A DNA stretch of 58,298 nt from DATMTS01 sp035564555 (lineage in GTDB: Bacteria; Actinomycetota; Actinomycetes; Actinomycetales; Microbacteriaceae), in NCBI GenBank assembly GCA_035564555.1, contig DATMTS010000033.1, positions 1 through 58,298 on the forward strand, written 5' to 3'. The notes under the pieces are model-generated. The model saw only the letters and a list, made by a program, of their open reading frames with translations, was not told the DNA's origin and searched no databases. Position 1 is the stretch's first letter; every line of letters begins with the position of its first letter. The translations under genes were made by a program, and so were the position numbers. Positions 16,932 through 25,756 of the stretch are shown in pieces.

Positions 16932-18101
16932 ATGAGCACCACCGCGCCGCGCATCGCCGTCATCATCGTCGCGGCGGGCGCGGGGTCGCGCCTGGGCGCC
17001 GAAACGCCCAAGGCGTTCGTCCCGCTCGGTGGGCGGCCGATGCTGGAGCGCGCTCTGCATTCCGTTCTCGGCATGCGAGAGGCCGCCCAGTTGATCGTCG
17101 TGGCGCCGGCCGGTCTGGTCGATGAGGCGCGACGCATCGCGGCGCGAGCCGCGGGCGCCGTCGGTGACCTGGTCACCGTCGTCGCCGGGGGTGCGACCCG
17201 ACAGGCGTCGGTGACGGCAGGGCTGCGCGTCGTGCACGCCGCCGTCGAGGTGGTGCTCGTGCATGACGCCGCTCGAGCGCTCACCCCGCCCGCCCAGTTC
17301 GACCGGGTGGTCGGCGCGGTCGATGCCGCCGCCGGCGGAGCCGTGCCCGGTCTGCCCGTCGCCGACACGATCAAACGCACCGGCGATGCGGGCGCGATCC
17401 TCGACACGGTGGACCGCTCGGAGCTCTCCGCCGTGCAGACGCCGCAGGGGTTCCCGCGCGCCCATCTCGAACAGGCGTACGCCGCCCAACCGGAGGACTT
17501 CACCGACGATGCCGCGCTGGTCGCCGCGGCCGGGCATCCGGTGCGTCTGATCGAGGGTGATCCGCTCGCCTTCAAGATCACCACTGCTTGGGATCTGCAA
17601 CGAGCCGAGCAGCTGGTGACGCCGAGTCTCGGAGTGCGCGTCGGCGTCGGAATCGACACACATGCGTTCGCAGCAGGGGGTGAGCTCTGGGTGGCGGGAC
17701 TGCACTGGCCGGGCGAGCCCGGCCTCGTCGGCCACAGCGACGCCGACCCGGTCGCGCACGCGATCACCGACGCCCTGCTGGCCGCCGCCGGGCTGGGCGA
17801 CATCGGCAGCGCGTTCGGCACCTCCGATCCCCGCTATGCGGGGGCGCACGGCGAGGTGTTCCTGCTCGGCGCGGTGCGGATGCTGCAGGAGGCGGGCTTC
17901 GCGGTCGGCAACGTGTCGGTGCAGCTGATCGGCAATCGTCCTCGATTCGCCGGTCGACGCACCGAGGCGGAGGACGTGCTGACCGGTCTGGTCGGAGCGC
18001 CGGTGAGCGTATCCGCCACGACGACCGACGGTCTCGGATTCACCGGCCGAGGCGAGGGCGTCGCCGCGATCGCCACCGCGTTGATCGCGCCCTCCCGCTG
18101 A
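16932..18101 (+). CDS. ispDF: Bifunctional IspD/IspF of the MEP isoprenoid pathway
   Basis: A 389-residue fusion. Residues about 1-230 are IspD (CDP-ME synthase): VIIVAAGAGSRLGAETPKAF binds CTP and VLVHDAARALTPP is its second motif; DTIKRT and VQTPQGF follow. Residues about 235-389 are IspF (MECDP synthase): VGVGIDTHAF supplies the Asp/His metal ligands, GLVGHSDADPVAHAITDALL the rest, and SATTTDGLGFTGRGEGVAA the CDP site. The two enzymes are separate in mycobacteria; fusion occurs in several bacterial groups. It follows carD as ispD does in M. tuberculosis. Confidence 0.95.
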   Translation: MSTTAPRIAVIIVAAGAGSRLGAETPKAFVPLGGRPMLERALHSVLGMREAAQLIVVAPAGLVDEARRIAARAAGAVGDLVTVVAGGATRQASVTAGLRVVHAAVEVVLVHDAARALTPPAQFDRVVGAVDAAAGGAVPGLPVADTIKRTGDAGAILDTVDRSELSAVQTPQGFPRAHLEQAYAAQPEDFTDDAALVAAAGHPVRLIEGDPLAFKITTAWDLQRAEQLVTPSLGVRVGVGIDTHAFAAGGELWVAGLHWPGEPGLVGHSDADPVAHAITDALLAAAGLGDIGSAFGTSDPRYAGAHGEVFLLGAVRMLQEAGFAVGNVSVQLIGNRPRFAGRRTEAEDVLTGLVGAPVSVSATTTDGLGFTGRGEGVAAIATALIAPSR

Positions 18102-18115
18102 GCCCCCGCGGGGCA

Positions 18116-18121
18116 TACCGT
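18116..18121 (+). promoter_or_regulatory. Possible -10 element of a leaderless promoter
   Basis: TACCGT, 6 bases before the ATG at 18128. Confidence 0.35.
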
Positions 18122-18127
18122 TGTGCC

Positions 18128-18910
18128 ATGAATCAGGCAGACCCGGTACCAGCCGTAGGGCGACGTCCCTTGACTCTCGATCGGTGGCAGCGGCTCACCG
18201 ACACGCCCCTCATCGTCGTCGCCCTCGTGTTCGTGGTCGCTTACGCGTGGACCGTACTGGCCGACCTTCGGCCGCCGGCCGACCGAGTGCAGGATGCCGT
18301 GATGTGGGGCGCGTGGGCACTATTCGGCATCGACTACATCGTGCGCCTGACGCTCGCCGAACGCCGATGGCAATGGTTCTGGCGCCACCTGCTCGACCTG
18401 GCGATCGTCGTGCTGCCGGTGCTGCGCCCCCTGCGGTTGCTGCGTCTGGTCGGTTTGCTGGCGATATTCCAGCGATTCGCCGGAACCGCCTTCCGCGGCC
18501 GCGCCATGTTGTACGTGTTCTCGTACGGTGCGGTGCTGGTGCTCATGGCGGGGCTCGCCGTCCTCGACGCCGAGCAGAACGACATCCACTCGCGCATCCA
18601 TTCGTTCGGTGAAGCGCTCTGGTGGGCGTGCGTGACGATCACCACCGTCGGTTACGGAGACATCGTGCCCGTCACTGTGATCGGAAAGTTCATCGCCGTC
18701 GGCCTGATGATCGCCGGGGTCGGCATCGTGGGCACGGTCGCCGCCACCATCGCCTCGTACTTCATCGAGAAGGTGGGGGAGCGCGACGAGCTGGAACAGC
18801 GCGTGACCCGCAGACACATCAAGGAGGTGATGGACGAACTCGCCGAGGTGAAGACCATGCTCGTCATGATGCAGGCGGGCACCGGACCGGCAAATAAGGT
18901 AGAGGAGTGA
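18128..18910 (+). CDS. Potassium channel, voltage-gated-like six-helix type
   Basis: A 260-residue membrane protein. The selectivity filter TTVGYGD lies in the re-entrant loop WWACVTITTVGYGDIVPV between two pore helices. Upstream helices include LIVVALVFVVAYAWTVLADL and an S4-like segment with Arg residues every third or fourth position (RPLRLLRLVGLLAIFQRF), suggesting some voltage sensitivity. The C-terminus is a short coiled coil (ELEQRVTRRHIKEVMDELAE). The stop overlaps the cysS GTG by 4 bases. Confidence 0.93.
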   Translation: MNQADPVPAVGRRPLTLDRWQRLTDTPLIVVALVFVVAYAWTVLADLRPPADRVQDAVMWGAWALFGIDYIVRLTLAERRWQWFWRHLLDLAIVVLPVLRPLRLLRLVGLLAIFQRFAGTAFRGRAMLYVFSYGAVLVLMAGLAVLDAEQNDIHSRIHSFGEALWWACVTITTVGYGDIVPVTVIGKFIAVGLMIAGVGIVGTVAATIASYFIEKVGERDELEQRVTRRHIKEVMDELAEVKTMLVMMQAGTGPANKVEE

Positions 18911-20343
18911 GCCTCAGACTGTACGACTCCCGAGCGCAGGCCCTGCGCGATTTTGTGCCCCTCGAGGACGGCGCCGCGGGTCTTTACGTCTGCGGGCCGA
19001 CGGTTCAGTCCTCCCCGCACATCGGTCACCTGCGCTCCGCCCTCGTGTACGACATCCTGCGACGGTGGTTGAACTACCGCGGCTACGAGGTGACCCTGGT
19101 GCGCAACGTCACCGACGTCGACGACAAGGTGCTGATGAACGCCGCGGCCGGCCGGGCGACCGGAACCAACGAGGAGTGGTGGGCACTCGCGTATCGCTAC
19201 GAACTCGAGTTCACCGCCGGGTACAACGCCCTGGGGATCCTGCCGCCCAGCTATGAACCGCGTGCCACCGCCAGCATCCCGCAGATGCAGGAACTGATCG
19301 CGCGCCTGATCGAGGCGGGCCACGCCTACCCGGCCGCCGACGGTTCCGGGGATGTCTATTTCGACGTGGCGAGCTGGCCGGGCTACGGCGAATTGACCCG
19401 GCAGAGCATCGAGAACATGGAGGCCGCCGCGGACGCCGACCTGCGGGCCAAGCGCGACCCACGTGACTTCGCACTGTGGAAGGGGCGCAAAGCCGACGAA
19501 CCCGAATCCGCATCGTGGGCCAGCCCGTGGGGCGAGGGCCGACCCGGATGGCACATCGAGTGCTCGGCGATGTCGGCGCGGTATCTCGGCCCGCGTTTCG
19601 ACATCCACGGCGGCGGCCTCGACCTGCGCTTCCCGCACCACGAGAACGAGTTGGCCCAGTCCACCGCGGCGGGCGACGCGTTCGCGAACTACTGGGTGCA
19701 CAACGGCCTGGTGAATGTGAACGGCCAGAAGATGTCGAAGTCGCTGGGCAACTCCGTCTACGCCGCCGACCTGCTGGGCCAGGCCCGGCCGCTGGTGGTG
19801 CGGTACTACCTCGGCGCGGCGCATTATCGTTCGACCATCGACTACCACGAGGGATCCCTCGCAGAGGCGGAGGCGGCGCTGGATCGCGTCGCCGGCTTCC
19901 TCGATCGGGTCGACCGCCGCCTGGCCGGCACCCGGTTCGCGGGAAGCGGCGTCGAGCACGTTCCCGACGCCTTCGCCGCCGCCATGGACGACGATCTCGC
20001 TGTTCCGCAGGCTCTCGCGGTGTTGCACGAGACGGTGCGTGCCGGCAACGCCGCTCTGGACGCCGAGGAACTGCACGACGCGGCGACCGCACGCGGCGAG
20101 GTGCTCGCCATGACCGAAGTGCTCGGCATCAACCCGCTCGCCCCGCGTTGGCAGCAGACGGCGGATGCTCCCGCGCGACAAGCGCTCGACTCGCTCGTCA
20201 AGCGGATGCTCGGCGACCGTCAGGCAGCGCGTGACACCCGCGATTTCGCGGCAGCAGACCGGATCCGCGACGAACTCGTCGCGGCAGGAATAACGATCGA
20301 AGACACCCCGACGGGTGCACATTGGAGTCTTGATGCCCAGTAA
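18907..20343 (+). CDS. cysS: Cysteine--tRNA ligase
   Basis: Charges tRNA-Cys. The 478-residue class I synthetase has YVCGPTVQSSPHIGHLRSAL (zinc Cys plus HIGH), a central zinc site with WHIECSAM and FPHHENELAQ, and KMSKSLGN. The DALR-type anticodon-binding domain ends in AADRIRDELVAAGI. Start is GTG in a GTGA overlap with the channel gene; the stop overlaps rlmB by 11 bases, so three genes are read as one unit. Actinobacteria also carry a paralogue, MshC, but the length and full C-terminus here fit CysS. Confidence 0.95.
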   Translation: MSLRLYDSRAQALRDFVPLEDGAAGLYVCGPTVQSSPHIGHLRSALVYDILRRWLNYRGYEVTLVRNVTDVDDKVLMNAAAGRATGTNEEWWALAYRYELEFTAGYNALGILPPSYEPRATASIPQMQELIARLIEAGHAYPAADGSGDVYFDVASWPGYGELTRQSIENMEAAADADLRAKRDPRDFALWKGRKADEPESASWASPWGEGRPGWHIECSAMSARYLGPRFDIHGGGLDLRFPHHENELAQSTAAGDAFANYWVHNGLVNVNGQKMSKSLGNSVYAADLLGQARPLVVRYYLGAAHYRSTIDYHEGSLAEAEAALDRVAGFLDRVDRRLAGTRFAGSGVEHVPDAFAAAMDDDLAVPQALAVLHETVRAGNAALDAEELHDAATARGEVLAMTEVLGINPLAPRWQQTADAPARQALDSLVKRMLGDRQAARDTRDFAAADRIRDELVAAGITIEDTPTGAHWSLDAQ

Positions 20344-21343
20344 CTCGAAATCGGGCAAACCGAACCGCGCCGGCGCCGTGCGCAAGACCAAGAAGGGCCC
20401 CACCAAGGGTTCCGGCGGCCAGGGACGCAAGTCGCTGGAGGGCAAAGGCCCGACCCCGAAGGCGGAGGAGCGCACCTACCATCCGGCAGGAAAGCGCAAG
20501 GCCGCGCAGGAGCGTTACGCCGCGTCCGGCGGCAGGGGACGAGCGCCGCAGCGCTCGGACTCCGGCGGCGGGTCCGGCCGACGTCGATCGGGTTCGGAAG
20601 ACACCGAACTGGTCACCGGACGCAACTCCGTGCTGGAGGCGCTGCGCGCCAATATTCCGGCCTCCACGCTCTATATCGCGTCGCGCGTCGAGATCGACGA
20701 TCGTGTCAAGGAGGCACTGTCCATCGCGACCAAGCGCGGGATCCCGATCCTCGAGGTGATGCGGGCAGAACTCGATCGGATGTCGGGCCACGACGCCGTG
20801 CACCAGGGCATCGCGATCAAGGTGCCGGCGTACGAGTACGCCCACCCGCAGGAACTCCTGGACACCGTCGTCGCCCGGGGCGAGACTCCGCTGTTCGTGG
20901 CGCTCGACGGCATCACCGACCCGCGCAACCTGGGCGCGATCATCCGCTCCACCGCCGCATTCGGAGGTCAGGGCGTGATCGTGCCGCAGCGGCGTTCGGT
21001 CGGCGTCACAGCATCGGCGTGGAAGACCTCGGCCGGTGCAGCCGCTCGCACCCCCGTCGCGATGGCGGCCAACCTCACGCAGACGCTCAAGGCGCTGAAG
21101 CAGGCCGGCGTCTTCGTGCTCGGCCTGGACGGGGGCGGGGACGTCTCGCTGCCGGGCCTGGAGCTGGCCGACCGACCGGTTGTCATCGTCGTAGGCAGTG
21201 AGGGCAAAGGGCTCTCGCGTCTGGTGACAGAGACGTGCGACGCGATCGTGTCGATTCCGATCAGTAGCGCGACCGAATCGCTCAATGCGGGCATCGCAGC
21301 ATCCGTCGCGCTCTACGAGGTCGCACGGCTGCGGGCCCAGTAG
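20333..21343 (+). CDS. rlmB: 23S rRNA (guanosine-2'-O)-methyltransferase RlmB (SpoU family)
   Basis: A 336-residue SPOUT methyltransferase. A long basic, Gly/Lys/Arg-rich disordered N-terminus (residues 1-90) precedes the RNA-binding domain (ELVTGRNSVLEALRANIPAS) and the knotted catalytic domain with DGITDPRNLGAIIRSTAAFG, IVVGSEGKGLSRLV and IPISSATESLNAGIAASVAL. The C-terminal motifs are all present. Starts inside the cysS 3' end, preceded by TGGAG. Convergent with the DUF4032 gene, 15 bases apart. Confidence 0.94.
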   Translation: MPSNSKSGKPNRAGAVRKTKKGPTKGSGGQGRKSLEGKGPTPKAEERTYHPAGKRKAAQERYAASGGRGRAPQRSDSGGGSGRRRSGSEDTELVTGRNSVLEALRANIPASTLYIASRVEIDDRVKEALSIATKRGIPILEVMRAELDRMSGHDAVHQGIAIKVPAYEYAHPQELLDTVVARGETPLFVALDGITDPRNLGAIIRSTAAFGGQGVIVPQRRSVGVTASAWKTSAGAAARTPVAMAANLTQTLKALKQAGVFVLGLDGGGDVSLPGLELADRPVVIVVGSEGKGLSRLVTETCDAIVSIPISSATESLNAGIAASVALYEVARLRAQ

Positions 21344-21358
21344 TCAGCGCAGGCCCCG

Positions 21359-22648
21359 CTAGACCTTCGATCGCCAGTCGTCCGCGTCTTCGGCGTCGAT
21401 GACGGCGTTCGGCAGGGTGATGGCCTCGGTCGGCGGGGCGATCACGGTCGCCTCGTCGCGACGATGGCGCAACACGTCGTTGATGTACGAGGTGAGGGCC
21501 TCGGCCAGGGGAACGTCGCGTGTCTCGTTCTGCGACATGAACCAGCGGTGCTCGAGCACCTGGTGGAACACCTCCGCCGGTTCGAGTTTGCCCTTCAGCT
21601 CGTTGGGGATCGCGCGCACGACCGGCTCGAACACGCGCATCAGCCATTCGTGCGCCATGGCCTCCTCGTCGAGCCCCTGCTTGCCGAGGGTCGCGGAGTA
21701 CGAGTCGAGGTCATTGAGCAGCCGACGGGCCTGGTTCTCACCCGTGTCGAGGCCGGTGAGTCGCAGCAACCTGCGCTGGTGGTGACCGGCATCCACCACC
21801 TTCGGCTGGATGCGCACCGTGGTTCCGGCTTCGTCGGTCTTGATCGCCAGCTCCTCGATGTCGAAGCCGAGGTCGTTGAGCCGGTCGACACGTTCGTTGA
21901 TCCGCCAGCGTTCCGACGAGGAGAACGACTCCGTCGCCGTCAGCTCCTTCCACAGCGAGCGGTACGCGGCAACGATGCCGTTGGAGACCTCAACCGGGTC
22001 GAGCTCTTCAGCGGCACGCCCGCCCGCGGCGAGATCCATCAGCTCGCCGGCGATGTTCACACGCGCGATCTCCAGGTCGTTCTCCCGCTGCCCGTTGGAG
22101 AGCCGGCCCTCATAGAGCTGCCCCGTCTCGGCATCCACCAGGTAGGCGGCGAAGGCACCCGCGTCGCGGCGGAACAGGGTGTTCGACAACGACACGTCGC
22201 CCCAGAAGAAGCCCACGATGTGCAGTCGCACGAGCAGCACGGCGAGAGCATCCACCAGGCGTGTGGCGGTGTCGGGTCGCAGAGTCTGCGAGAACAGCGC
22301 TCGGTACGGCAGCGAGAACTTCAGATGCCGGGTCACCAGTGCGGTCTTGAGCGGCACGCCGTCGTCGTCGGTGCGGCCGGTGATCACCGCGACCGGGTCG
22401 ACGCACGGAACGTCGAGCCGCTGCAGCGTGCGCAGCAGGTCGTACTCGCGTCGCGCCATCTCGCCGGTCGTCTCCTTGACGGCGATGACGTAGCCGGAGA
22501 GGTTCGCGAACCGCACCAGGTGGCGCGAGATGCCCTTCGGCAGCAGCGCGATGTGGTCGTTCGACCACTCGTCCAGCGGCACGTTCCACGGCAGGTCGAG
22601 CAGCGCCGGGTCGACCGTGGCCGCGGTGATGTTGAGTGAGCCGCTCAT
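21359..22648 (-). CDS. DUF4032 protein with a lipopolysaccharide-kinase-like fold
   Basis: A 429-residue protein. The N-terminal part resembles small kinase folds: GYVIAVKETTGEMARREYDL (Lys-Glu pair) and LLVRLHIVGFFWGDVSLSNT (catalytic-loop-like with Asp) and AYLVDAETGQLYEG (Asp in a DFG-like place). The C-terminal half (from ERWRINERVDRLNDLGFDIE) is the DUF4032 part. Substrate unknown. ATG at 22648 has TAGGAA upstream. It is separated from ugpC by a strong hairpin. Confidence 0.85.
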   Translation of the reverse strand: MSGSLNITAATVDPALLDLPWNVPLDEWSNDHIALLPKGISRHLVRFANLSGYVIAVKETTGEMARREYDLLRTLQRLDVPCVDPVAVITGRTDDDGVPLKTALVTRHLKFSLPYRALFSQTLRPDTATRLVDALAVLLVRLHIVGFFWGDVSLSNTLFRRDAGAFAAYLVDAETGQLYEGRLSNGQRENDLEIARVNIAGELMDLAAGGRAAEELDPVEVSNGIVAAYRSLWKELTATESFSSSERWRINERVDRLNDLGFDIEELAIKTDEAGTTVRIQPKVVDAGHHQRRLLRLTGLDTGENQARRLLNDLDSYSATLGKQGLDEEAMAHEWLMRVFEPVVRAIPNELKGKLEPAEVFHQVLEHRWFMSQNETRDVPLAEALTSYINDVLRHRRDEATVIAPPTEAITLPNAVIDAEDADDWRSKV

Positions 22649-22681
22649 GATGTTCCTACCGTACACATCGCGCCGAAAGAC

Positions 22682-22722
22682 GACTCTGCCGCGGCTTGCG
22701 ATTCGCCGGCCGCGGCAGAGTC
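22682..22722 (-). terminator. Intrinsic terminator after ugpC
   Basis: A perfect 14-base-pair stem (GACTCTGCCGCGGC pairing with 22709-22722) with a 13-base loop. On the minus strand it ends 16 bases after the ugpC stop and is followed by a short GTCTTT tract. The weak U-run makes efficiency uncertain. Confidence 0.75.
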
Positions 22723-22738
22723 AGTGATTGTTCGTGCG

Positions 22739-23833
22739 TCAGTCGATGACGGCGCCGCCGAGGCGCTCGCCGTTCTCGGCGTGGAACACGTGCACGTGAC
22801 CCGGCTTCGGGGTGATGTACACGGTGTCTCCCGCGTTGGGGTGCATGCGACCGTCGACGCGCGCGACGATGTCGGTGCGCTTGCCTTCGACCTCGGAGTG
22901 GCCGTACAGGTAACCGTCGGCGCCGAGTTCCTCGACGAGGTCGACAACGACCTTGAGGCCGGCGCCTTCGTTGTTCGAGACGACGACGTCCTCCGGACGA
23001 ACTCCGATCGTGACCGAGTTGCCGGCGTTGGAGAGAGTGTCGCGCTCCACCGGAACCACGGTGGTACCGAAGTGCACGCCGCTGTCGGCGACATCGGCCT
23101 GGAACAGGTTCATCGCGGGGCTTCCGATGAAGCCGGCGACGAACACGTTGTTCGGCTGCGCGTAGAGGTCGCGCGGGGTGCCGACCTGCTGCAGCACGCC
23201 GTCCTTGAGCACGGCGATGCGGTCGCCCATGGTCAGCGCCTCGGTCTGGTCGTGCGTGACGTAGACCGTGGTGACGCCCAGGCGGCGCGTGAGGGAGGCG
23301 ATCTGGGTGCGGGTCTGCACTCGCAGCTTGGCGTCGAGGTTCGACAGCGGCTCGTCCATCAGGAACACCTGGGGGCTGCGCACGATCGCGCGGCCCATCG
23401 CGACGCGCTGACGCTGACCGCCGGAGAGCGCCTTCGGCTTGCGGCCCAGGTACGGCTCGAGGTCGAGCAGCCGCGCAGCCTCCAGAACGCGCGTCGCGCG
23501 CTCTTCCTTCTTGACGCCGGCGATCTTCAGGGCGAAGCCCATGTTCTCGGCGACCGTCATGTGCGGGTAGAGGGCGTAGTTCTGGAAGACCATGGCGATG
23601 TCGCGGTCTTTCGGGGGAACGTCGGTCACGTTCCGCTCGCCGATGAAGATGTTGCCGTCGTTGACCTCTTCGAGGCCTGCGAGCATGCGCAGGGAGGTCG
23701 ACTTTCCACAACCGGAAGGGCCGACGAGAACGAGGAATTCGCCATCGGCGATCTCGATGTTCAGCTTGTCGACCGCGGGACGGGTCGAGCCCGGGTAGAG
23801 GCGGGTTGCATTGTCAAAGGTGACAGTTGCCAT
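22739..23833 (-). CDS. ugpC: Sugar ABC transporter ATPase (UgpC/MsiK/MalK type)
   Basis: A 364-residue ATPase: Walker A GPSGCGKST, Q-loop MVFQNYALYPHMTV, signature LSGGQRQRVAMGRA, Walker B VFLMDEPLSNLDAK, H-loop VTHDQTEA, then a TOBE-type C-terminal domain with IGVRPEDV. No permease or binding-protein genes lie near. In actinobacteria a single such ATPase (MsiK) often serves several sugar importers, so this may be a shared motor; that is inference. Upstream, the minus strand has GAAGGAG 10 bases before the ATG. Confidence 0.92.
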   Translation of the reverse strand: MATVTFDNATRLYPGSTRPAVDKLNIEIADGEFLVLVGPSGCGKSTSLRMLAGLEEVNDGNIFIGERNVTDVPPKDRDIAMVFQNYALYPHMTVAENMGFALKIAGVKKEERATRVLEAARLLDLEPYLGRKPKALSGGQRQRVAMGRAIVRSPQVFLMDEPLSNLDAKLRVQTRTQIASLTRRLGVTTVYVTHDQTEALTMGDRIAVLKDGVLQQVGTPRDLYAQPNNVFVAGFIGSPAMNLFQADVADSGVHFGTTVVPVERDTLSNAGNSVTIGVRPEDVVVSNNEGAGLKVVVDLVEELGADGYLYGHSEVEGKRTDIVARVDGRMHPNAGDTVYITPKPGHVHVFHAENGERLGGAVID

Positions 23834-23851
23834 GGTGCTGTTTCTCCTTCA

Positions 23852-23869
23852 CCGGCAGGTACGTGCCGG
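23852..23869. promoter_or_regulatory. Inverted repeat upstream of ugpC
   Basis: CCGGCA-N6-TGCCGG, a perfect dyad 19 bases upstream of the ugpC start. Possible operator or leader hairpin. Confidence 0.4.
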
Positions 23870-24118
23870 ACGATCCGTAGTGAATGGATGGTTCTACTGC
23901 CACCGTCTGTCGTCGGTGACCGCACTCATAGTACGACATGCCGTGCAGCGCCGCGCAATCGGAGCCCGAGTTCGAGGGCGTGCGCGGGGTGCGGCCCCGC
24001 CCGCCGGGAGCCGCTGTTTGGGCATTTCCCAGGGGCCAGTCCTACTATCAATCGAGCGTTCGCATGACAGCCGGCGGCGTGCGCTGCACAGCGTCTCCCG
24101 CACCCGAAGTGAGGTTCC

Positions 24119-25051
24119 ATGACTAACGACGGTCACGCCGACCATCGTCCAGGAAAGAACGAGCGTCGAGCGGCCGCGCGTGAGAAGGCGCGTCAACTGC
24201 GTGAACAACAGCGCAAACGCGATCGCCGCAACCGCATGCTCGTCCAGGGCGGCATCGGCATCGGCATCGTCGCGGTCCTTGCGGTGATCGCCGTGATCAT
24301 CGTCTCCTCGATCCGCCCGCCGGAGCCGGGTCCGAAGAACATGGCGAGCGACGGCATCCTGATCGGCGAGAACCTCAAGGCGAAGCCGTCCGGCTCGGTG
24401 GAGCCCGGTGCCAAGCCGGTGGCGAACAAGCCCGACCCGAGTGCGGGCGTCGTCAATATCGTCACGTACGTCGACTACCTGTGCCCGTTCTGCGGCCAGT
24501 TCGAGCGCACGAACGCAGACCAGATCGGCAAGCTCGTCGACAGCGGTGCGGCGACGGTCGAGATCCACCCGTTGCCCTTCCTGGCCAGCCACTCCGCGGG
24601 AACCAAGTACTCGCTGCGCGCCACCAACGCCGCGGCCTGCGTCGCGAACTACGAACCGGACGCGTTCTGGGCGTTCAACAGAGAGCTCTTCGAGCATCAG
24701 CCCAGCGAAGAGGGACCGGGGCTGACCGACGCCCAGATCAAGGGGTACGTGAAGGCGGCGGGTGTGAACGCACTCGGTTCGGTCGACGGCTGCATCGATG
24801 ACGCGCGCTTCGACACCTGGGCCCAGAACGCGCTCGACCGGGCGCTGGCCGGGCCGATCCCGAACTCCGACGTCAGCAAGCTGAAGGGCACCCCCCTCGT
24901 TTTGGTGAACGGGCAGGAGTACAAGGGCAAGCTGACCGACGCGAGCGAGTTCCGCGCGTTTGTGGTCAAGGCGCAAGGCGACTCGTACTCGACCGCCACG
25001 GCGACTCCCGCACCCGGTTCCGCGACCCCGGCCCCCACGTCGACCAAGTAG
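24119..25051 (+). CDS. Membrane-anchored DsbA-family thiol-disulfide oxidoreductase
   Basis: A 310-residue protein. A basic coiled N-terminus (KNERRAAAREKARQLREQQR) precedes one transmembrane helix (GGIGIGIVAVLAVIAVIIVS), placing the rest outside. The thioredoxin fold has YVDYLCPFCGQFE with the active CPFC, and a cis-Pro-like KGTPLVLVNG near the end; the helical insert is typical of DsbA/MdbA relatives. The C-terminus is Thr/Pro/Ala-rich. It probably oxidises or isomerises exported proteins. GTGAGG precedes the ATG. Confidence 0.9.
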   Translation: MTNDGHADHRPGKNERRAAAREKARQLREQQRKRDRRNRMLVQGGIGIGIVAVLAVIAVIIVSSIRPPEPGPKNMASDGILIGENLKAKPSGSVEPGAKPVANKPDPSAGVVNIVTYVDYLCPFCGQFERTNADQIGKLVDSGAATVEIHPLPFLASHSAGTKYSLRATNAAACVANYEPDAFWAFNRELFEHQPSEEGPGLTDAQIKGYVKAAGVNALGSVDGCIDDARFDTWAQNALDRALAGPIPNSDVSKLKGTPLVLVNGQEYKGKLTDASEFRAFVVKAQGDSYSTATATPAPGSATPAPTSTK

Positions 25052-25086
25052 GATTGTCGCCGTATCGCGGTTGATCCGCGTCATCG

Positions 25087-25162
25087 GCCGGCTTAGCTCA
25101 GTTGGTAGAGCACTTCTCTTGTAAAGAAGGGGTCGCGAGTTCGAGTCTCGCAGTCGGCTCCA
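25087..25162 (+). tRNA. tRNA-Thr (TGT)
   Basis: Cloverleaf with acceptor GCCGGCT/AGTCGGC, D-arm GCTCAGTTGGTAGAGC, anticodon loop CTTGTAA between TTCTC-like stem bases giving anticodon TGT, T-arm with GTTCGAGTC. The 3' CCA is encoded (25160-25162). Confidence 0.95.
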
Positions 25163-25204
25163 GCCTCGCGTCATCCCCGGACCGGGCGGTCCACGGCCGC
25201 CTCT

Positions 25205-25756
25205 TCAGTCGAGGACCGTGATGAGGTCGGCCACGTCGATCGGCTTTCGCGTTCCGGCACGCTTACCCTCGGGGATGCCGCCGACATAGAGCCAGCCCAT
25301 CAGCCGCTCGTTCGGCGCCAGCCCATGCATCCGCGCAACGGCCGTCGTGCGCGTGTATGCGCCGGTGCGCCACATCACGCCCCATCCCGCGTCGTGCAAC
25401 AGCAGACTCAGCACGTGGGCGACTCCGGATGCCGCGGCATCCTGTTCCCATTCCGGAACCTTCTCGCTGTCGCGCCGCACGGTCACGATCGCGATGAGCA
25501 GCGGAGCCCGCAGCGGCTTGGCGGCGAGCTTCTCGGCGTCCTTACCCAGGGCACCGGCGGCCTGCACCATCGCCTGGCCCAGCCGATCGCGTGCGGCGCC
25601 GCGCAACTCGACAACCCGCCACGGCTGCAGCGAACCGTGGTCCGCGACGCGCGCGGCCGACGCCACCAGGGCGACGAGCTCCTGGTGGCCGGGAGCTTCA
25701 TCGGTCACCTTCGAGTACGAACGCCGGCCCTCGACCGCGTCGCGCACTGCGCTCAT
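25205..25756 (-). CDS. Nitroreductase-family flavoprotein
   Basis: A 183-residue NADH:FMN nitroreductase-like protein. The N-terminal RRSYSKVTDE stretch and ARVADHGSLQPWRVVELRG fit the FMN-binding pattern, and VAHVLSLLLHDAGWGVMWRT matches the family's central helix, followed by LMGWLYVGGIPE. Substrate unknown. The ATG at 25756 overlaps the msrB stop by 4 bases (ATGA), so the two are coupled and may act together in redox protection. Confidence 0.85.
   Translation of the reverse strand: MSAVRDAVEGRRSYSKVTDEAPGHQELVALVASAARVADHGSLQPWRVVELRGAARDRLGQAMVQAAGALGKDAEKLAAKPLRAPLLIAIVTVRRDSEKVPEWEQDAAASGVAHVLSLLLHDAGWGVMWRTGAYTRTTAVARMHGLAPNERLMGWLYVGGIPEGKRAGTRKPIDVADLITVLD

Noticed and set aside
18652..20475. 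Minus-strand open frame of 607 codons across cysS
   Set aside because: Antisense to CysS, which has every class I motif; no domain is readable in the shadow.
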